The notes beneath the pieces were generated by a model. It did not search any database. It was not told the DNA's origin and saw nothing but the letters and a program-made list of their open reading frames with translations. Positions 62,368 through 64,000 of a DNA stretch of 64,000 nt are shown piece after piece (positions within the stretch are counted from its first letter, which is position 1; every line of letters starts with the position of its first letter). The translations under genes were made by a program, and so were the position numbers. Source of the DNA: Paenibacillus sp. HWE-109 (lineage in GTDB: Bacteria > Bacillota > Bacilli > Paenibacillales > NBRC-103111); assembly GCF_022163125.1 (NCBI RefSeq), contig NZ_CP091881.1:1984001-2048000 (forward strand), written 5' to 3'.

Positions 62368-64000
62368 ATGTTACTTTTGCCGGAATATGATTTGATCAGA
62401 CAAATTTATCAAGGGGATCGGACCGTGCTTTTTCGCGCGATTCATAAGGTAACTTTGGAAAAAGTGATCATCAAAACACTGCGTTCAGATTTCCCTATTC
62501 CCGCGGATATTGCTAGATTGAAACGAGAGTTTGAGATCGGCAGCATGCTGGACATACCTGGGATTGTTAAACCGCTTGCGCTGCCCAAACATCAGAATGG
62601 TGTCGCGCTTATCCTAGAGGACTTCGATGGGGAGACATTGTCCGCTTATTTCCCTGTTTTTCGCCAGTCGCTGCAAACCTTCTTAACCTCTGCGATTCAA
62701 TTAGTCAAAATCGTCGGGGACATTCATCAACGTTATGTCATACATAAAGATATTAAACCCAGCAATATTATTATAAATCCAGAAAAACAAATTATGAAGC
62801 TGGCGGATTTCAGTATTTCATCGTTTACCAGAGAACGGCAGGAAATGCTGGATCCCTTGATGCTCGAGGGTACGCTCAGCTATATGTCTCCGGAACAAAC
62901 GGGTCGAATGAACCGCATTATTGATTATCGTACTGATTATTATTCCTTAGGTGTTACGTTTTACGAAATGCTCACCGGGAGGCTTCCGTTCCAAACGGAA
63001 GATCCGGTTGAGCTGATTCACTCGCATTTTGCTGTGACCCCGATACCACCTGATCACATTCGGATGGATATCCCTAAGCCGTTATCGGATATTGTGATGA
63101 AACTGCTTGCCAAGAACGCGGAAGAACGGTATCAAAGCGCCTACGGTATCATTCAGGATCTTGAACATTGCTTAATGATCGTGAACTCACCAGATGAGAG
63201 GCAAATCTTTGAAATTGGGCTCTATGATATGACGGATATGTTTCAGATTCCGCAAGGATTGTACGGACGAGCCAAAGAAATTGAGAAACTGCTCCATGTG
63301 TATGGACGTGCCGTTCACGGTTCTTTGGAGGCCGTTTGGGTCACCGGCGATTCCGGTTATGGCAAATCCTTTCTGATCGCCGAAACGATGAAGACGATTA
63401 TGAAGGAGAATGGCTGGTTCTTGCCAGGCCGATTCGAGCCGAACAAGCAGCATGTCTCCTACCATGCGCTCGCCAAAGCGTTAAGACAGCTTGTGCGACA
63501 GCTCTTAACCGAAAAAGATGAACAAATCGCGGAATATCGCGGAAAGCTGCTCAGAGCGTTGGGCTCAAGTGGTAAAGTCTTGATTGATCTCATTCCTGAG
63601 CTCTTGGTGCTTATCGGCGAACAGCCGAGTGTCAAGCAGTTGCCGCCGCAAGAAACTCAGAATCGATTGCATTTTTTACTCCAGCAGTTTCTTTTTACTT
63701 TCTGTGTGAAAGATCGGCCGATTGTGTTGTTTCTCGATGATCTGCAATGGGCGGATGCCGCCTCCTTGCAATTTATTGAGCTGCTTTTGAACGATTCGCA
63801 AATGCGGCATTTCCTGTTCATCGGTTCTTATCGCAGTGAAAGCGAGAATTTGCTGTCCACTACGCACGTTCAATTGCTGGATAAGCTGCCTGTGCGGCTT
63901 GTTTCCGAGCGGATTTCACTCCAGCCACTGGAGATCGGAGCCATAGAGCTGCTTATCGCAGAGTCACTCAAGACCGAACAGCAGCAAGTCGCAGAGCTTG
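62368..64000 (+). CDS. Ser/Thr protein kinase fused to AAA-type ATPase, runs past window end
   Basis: At least 544 residues, open at base 64000. N-terminal kinase domain: Lys36 in EKVIIKTL, catalytic loop H126-K-D128-I-K-P-S-N133, then ADFSIS where DFG is normal (Gly replaced by Ser), and EGTLSYMSPEQTGRMN in the activation segment. A signalling ATPase follows: Walker A GDSGYGKS near residue 327 and Walker B VLFLDDLQWAD near 457. This order is that of the large kinase-AAA-GAF-histidine-kinase proteins, so sensor and kinase modules probably follow outside the window. CTAGGAGG precedes the ATG. Confidence 0.88.
   Translation, partial: MLLLPEYDLIRQIYQGDRTVLFRAIHKVTLEKVIIKTLRSDFPIPADIARLKREFEIGSMLDIPGIVKPLALPKHQNGVALILEDFDGETLSAYFPVFRQSLQTFLTSAIQLVKIVGDIHQRYVIHKDIKPSNIIINPEKQIMKLADFSISSFTRERQEMLDPLMLEGTLSYMSPEQTGRMNRIIDYRTDYYSLGVTFYEMLTGRLPFQTEDPVELIHSHFAVTPIPPDHIRMDIPKPLSDIVMKLLAKNAEERYQSAYGIIQDLEHCLMIVNSPDERQIFEIGLYDMTDMFQIPQGLYGRAKEIEKLLHVYGRAVHGSLEAVWVTGDSGYGKSFLIAETMKTIMKENGWFLPGRFEPNKQHVSYHALAKALRQLVRQLLTEKDEQIAEYRGKLLRALGSSGKVLIDLIPELLVLIGEQPSVKQLPPQETQNRLHFLLQQFLFTFCVKDRPIVLFLDDLQWADAASLQFIELLLNDSQMRHFLFIGSYRSESENLLSTTHVQLLDKLPVRLVSERISLQPLEIGAIELLIAESLKTEQQQVAEL

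Overview
The window looks like chromosomal DNA of a Paenibacillus-type member of the Bacillales. Supporting signs are strong AGGAGG-type ribosome binding sites, many solute-binding lipoproteins, YesM/YesN-type two-component systems with AraC-type regulators, LplA/LplB/YtcP-type sugar importers, CcpA-type cre sites, a ComFB protein and a Gram-positive mix of metabolic genes. I saw no rRNA, tRNA, CRISPR array or prophage. The only clear mobile element is one IS110/IS1111-family insertion sequence.

Layout. 1-8.5 kb: end of a greA-type gene, an orphan sensor kinase, a small exported protein, a YdjM-type membrane protein, a GH78 alpha-L-rhamnosidase, ComFB, a palindrome array and a secreted protein of unknown role. 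8.7-14.8 kb: a BMP-type nucleoside ABC importer (lipoprotein, ATPase, two permeases), then a YuiH-type molybdopterin protein and a nucleoside phosphorylase. 15.0-18.6 kb: a small gene, then a gene-poor, repeat-rich island with three exact-period 304-bp tandem repeats, four 51-bp repeats, the insertion sequence and a palindromic dispersed repeat. 18.7-33.1 kb: a plant-polysaccharide locus (lipoprotein + YesM + YesN, GH35 beta-galactosidase, LplB/YtcP/LplA importer, LacI regulator, secreted GH30 galactanase-like enzyme with a ricin-type lectin domain), probably aimed at arabinogalactan or galactan side chains. 33.4-35.1 kb: a chemoreceptor.

35.3-52.1 kb is a sulfur/nitrogen-scavenging region. 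It holds a LysR regulator, a cystine-type importer with an OsmC protein, an opposing operon (FMN reductase, xanthine/uracil-type permease, two FrnE/DsbA-like proteins), acireductone dioxygenase, an unusual five-gene operon (AsnB-like amidotransferase, PrpF-like isomerase, acyl-CoA-dehydrogenase-like flavoprotein, dihydroorotase-like hydrolase, bicupin) and an SsuABC-type importer. A 33-bp element with 31 of 33 bases identical lies over the -35 region of both the cystine and the Ssu promoters. A weaker match lies at the FMN-reductase operon and a partial one before the AsnB operon. This points to a local regulon, perhaps run by the adjacent LysR protein. The five-gene operon inside it is my best candidate for an undescribed pathway.

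52.3-58.9 kb: a second YesM/YesN pair with its own sugar importer. 59.2-64.0 kb: a PASTA-domain pseudokinase-like membrane protein, a phytoene-desaturase-like FAD oxidoreductase and the start of a large Ser/Thr kinase-ATPase that runs off the window.
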